Shown here piece by piece: positions 59,710-64,000 of a stretch of DNA of 64,000 nucleotides. The notes below the pieces were generated by a model. That model did no database searches, had not been told where the DNA came from, and was given only the letters and a program-made list of their open reading frames with translations. The position numbers were made by a program, and so were the translations under genes. The stretch comes from Pseudomonadota bacterium. GTDB lineage: Bacteria; Pseudomonadota; Gammaproteobacteria; Acidiferrobacterales; Acidiferrobacteraceae. Position 1 is the stretch's first letter; each line of letters begins with the position of its first letter. The stretch lies in the NCBI GenBank assembly GCA_021795715.1, contig JAJYPD010000008.1, positions 1 to 64,000 on the forward strand, in the 5' to 3' direction.

Positions 59710-60735
59710 GAGAAGGCTCATCTATGCCGTCGTTTTCGGGTCGGTCGCGGCCTTTCTGGTGTACATCCTGGCGCCGGTCCTTACGCTTTTCGTGCTGGCC
59801 GGCCTCATCGCCTACATCGCCAACCCCCTGGTGACACGGTTGGCGTGCATGGGTGTGCCGCGGGCGCTGACCATCCTCGCGCTGCTCGCGCTGCTGGTGG
59901 TCGGCCTGATCGCGCTGGCGCTTGCGCTGGTGCCGATGGTGCGCCGCGAACTGATCAGCTTCAGCGCCCATGTCCCCCAATATCTCGACTGGCTGCATGC
60001 CCGGCTGCTGACCCTGACCCACGGCCGCTACACGCTCGATCTTGGTCTCTTGAAGAACGATCTGCTGGCCCAGGGCCAGAGCCTGGGGGCCGAGGCAGGA
60101 CGGGTCTTGTCCATGGCGACCTACTCCGGCCTGCATGTCCTGGGCTGGCTGGCACGGATGTTTCTGCTGCTTGTGGTGACATTTTACCTGTTGCGTGACT
60201 GGGACCGTCTTTGGCAGGCTGTGTTTGAACTGGTACCGGAGCGGCATCAGGCGCGGGCCCGGATATGGGCGCAGGAAGTCGATGCCAATCTGGCGCGCCT
60301 GTTGCGGGGCCAGCTGTCGGTGATGGTGGCGCTGATGGTGATTTATAGCGGCGGATTGGCCCTGGTGGGCCTCGATCTGGCGCTGCCCATCGGCATCACG
60401 GCCGGGCTGATCAGCTTTATCCCGTATCTCGGATTTTTCAGCGGGCTCTTCGCGGCCGGGCTTGCGGCTCTTCTCCAGTACCATGACCTGCGGCATGTGC
60501 TGCTGGTTTTGCTCGTTTTCGGGTTTGGAGAGGTCATGGAGAGCATGGTCATCGGTCCGCGGCTTGTCGGGCGGTCCCTCGGATTGCATCCGGTGCTTGT
60601 CATTTTCGCCGCCCTGACAGGCGCCCAGCTGTTTGGTTTTGTGGGTATTTTGCTGGCGCTGCCCATATCCGCCATGCTGATGGTGTGGATCCGGCATGTC
60701 CACGCGCACTACCGGCGCAGCGCCTGGTCCCAGTG

Positions 60736-60736
<1 letters not shown>
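59693..60736 (+). CDS. AI-2E family transporter (PerM-like)
   Basis: The protein has 347 residues with about eight membrane helices. Family pattern: AYIANPLVTRL, VTFYLLRDWDRLW, LARLLRGQLSVMVAL and ISFIPYLGFFSG. The family includes PerM and TqsA. It may export small molecules, but the substrate is unproven. It starts with GTG at 59693, within the preceding gene. Its TGA overlaps the hda ATG. The order PerM-hda next to purM is common in Gammaproteobacteria. Confidence 0.9.
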
Positions 60737-63385
<2,649 letters not shown>

Positions 63386-63408
63386 CACGAGGTCCTCCGC
63401 TGCGGCAT

Positions 63409-63414
63409 ATTATA
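63409..63414 (-). promoter_or_regulatory. Consensus -10 for the aspartase-like operon
   Basis: On the minus strand this is TATAAT, 23 bp upstream of the start at 63385. The best -35 (GATGAA, 17 bp away) is poor. Confidence 0.5.
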
Positions 63415-63437
63415 ACCGAGGACGCGCCGGCTTCATC

Positions 63438-63466
63438 TTGTTTCACGATGGCAAACTCCGTATGGT
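63438..63466 (+). promoter_or_regulatory. Sigma-70 type promoter for the HisN-like gene
   Basis: TTGTTT (63438-63443) and TATGGT (63461-63466) are separated by 17 bp. The start of transcription would be near 63473, which excludes the in-frame ATG at 63448 and supports 63508. Confidence 0.5.
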
Positions 63467-63507
63467 GGCCCGAAATCCATCTCATCCCCCAGGGAGGCGA
63501 GGACGTC

Positions 63508-64000
63508 ATGTTGTCGGCTACGGAGGCGCGCGGACTGTTGGCGTTCGCCACTTCGCTGTCGGACGAGGCCCGGCGCATCGTGCACGGCCTTGCGCCCGAT
63601 CGGCTCGATGTCACGGTGAAGGCCGACGGCAGTTACGTGAGCGCCGCCGACACCGCCATAGAGGCGGCCTGGCGGGACCGGATCCGGCAGCGTTTCCCGG
63701 ATCACGGGCTGATCGGCGAGGAGTATGCAGCCACCGGCGCCGGCAGTGTCTGGCAGTGGGTGCTGGACCCGATCGATGGCACCGACAATTTCGTGCACGG
63801 CCTGCCGACCTTTGGAACCCTTGTTTCCTTGCGCCATGAAGGGGAGGCGATCCTCGGTGTGATCGACCATCCCGCCTTGGATGTCCGTTTCGCGGGTGCG
63901 CGCGGACTTGGCGTGACGCGCAACGGCCGCCCTGTCACGGTGTCATCGCGCCGGGAGGCGGTACCCATCATCGCCGTGACCGCCCCGGAAAATTTCGCGG
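63508..64000 (+). CDS. Inositol monophosphatase family protein, HisN-like (3' end outside window)
   Basis: 164 residues are visible and the frame is open at the end of the window. Metal ligands: LIGEEY (Glu) and DPIDGTDNFVHG (the Asp-x2-Asp pair). The text WVLDPIDGTDNF and PTFGTLVSLRHEG resembles histidinol-phosphatase HisN; a general inositol or sugar phosphatase is also possible. The ATG at 63508 follows GGGAGGCGAGGA. It diverges from the aspartase-like gene. Confidence 0.82.
   Translation, partial: MLSATEARGLLAFATSLSDEARRIVHGLAPDRLDVTVKADGSYVSAADTAIEAAWRDRIRQRFPDHGLIGEEYAATGAGSVWQWVLDPIDGTDNFVHGLPTFGTLVSLRHEGEAILGVIDHPALDVRFAGARGLGVTRNGRPVTVSSRREAVPIIAVTAPENFA

Overview
The window is a gene-dense, GC-rich (roughly 60-65 % by eye) bacterial chromosome segment of about 64 kb with no phage, IS element, rRNA, tRNA or CRISPR that I can see. 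Several gene orders are typical of Gammaproteobacteria: dapA followed by an outer-membrane lipoprotein, purM-purN beside a PerM-type transporter and hda, rpmB-rpmG, and coaBC-dut-algC. A lipoate-binding protein of the LbpA type, periplasmic DsrE/DUF302 proteins, an RnfB-like ferredoxin, a bo3 quinol oxidase and hemerythrins suggest a respiring, probably sulfur-oxidising autotroph, for example of the Acidiferrobacter/acidophile type. That assignment is inference.

Layout. 1-4.5 kb: two hybrid sensor kinases, the first cut by the window edge. 4.7-9.9 kb: dapA, a very short BamC-like lipoprotein, and purL. 9.8-14.1 kb: a lipoate ligase diverging from a Dnr-type Crp/Fnr regulator, followed by lbpA, two hemerythrins, a thioredoxin-like protein and a small CopD-like membrane protein. 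Two perfect TTGACC-N2-GGTCAA palindromes lie in front of these genes and fit this regulator. 14-22.3 kb: an Atm1-type ABC exporter, ettA, a secreted alpha/beta-hydrolase-like protein, argD-argF and a leucyl aminopeptidase. 22.4-28.4 kb: a three-gene pyruvate dehydrogenase in which E2 and E3 are one 900-residue polypeptide, then argG. 28.4-35.1 kb: a sensor kinase behind a near-perfect sigma-54 promoter, a 770-bp stretch without a recognisable gene, and cyoABCD.

35.2-42.5 kb (minus strand): GNAT and DUF2156 genes with a coupled 34-residue small ORF, DUF1841, FIST, nth, an unknown gene, an RnfB-like ferredoxin and metG. 42.7-46.6 kb: apbC, dCTP deaminase interrupted by an in-frame intein, and a zinc alcohol dehydrogenase. 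46.6-50.8 kb: DUF302 and DsrE periplasmic proteins, algC, dut and coaBC. 50.8-54.9 kb: radC, rpmB, rpmG, an HNH nuclease, a fatty-acid desaturase, a small unknown and a Nudix hydrolase. 54.9-57.3 kb: an overlapping operon of an ECF sigma factor, a membrane anti-sigma factor with a DsrE-like periplasmic domain, and a secreted beta-propeller. 57.4-64 kb: purM-purN, a CDP-alcohol phosphatidyltransferase, PerM, hda, wrbA, an aspartase-like lyase and a truncated HisN-like phosphatase.

Most of the window is housekeeping. The parts that look least ordinary are the Dcd intein inserted at a catalytic serine (44.2-44.9 kb), the sigma/anti-sigma pair with a DsrE-type sensor (56.0-57.3 kb) and its DUF302-DsrE relatives (46.6-47.5 kb), and the lipoate ligase/LbpA/hemerythrin group with shared operators (9.8-13.5 kb). 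The genome is compact: many genes overlap by 1-20 bp, and several convergent pairs share 20-80 bp at their 3' ends.
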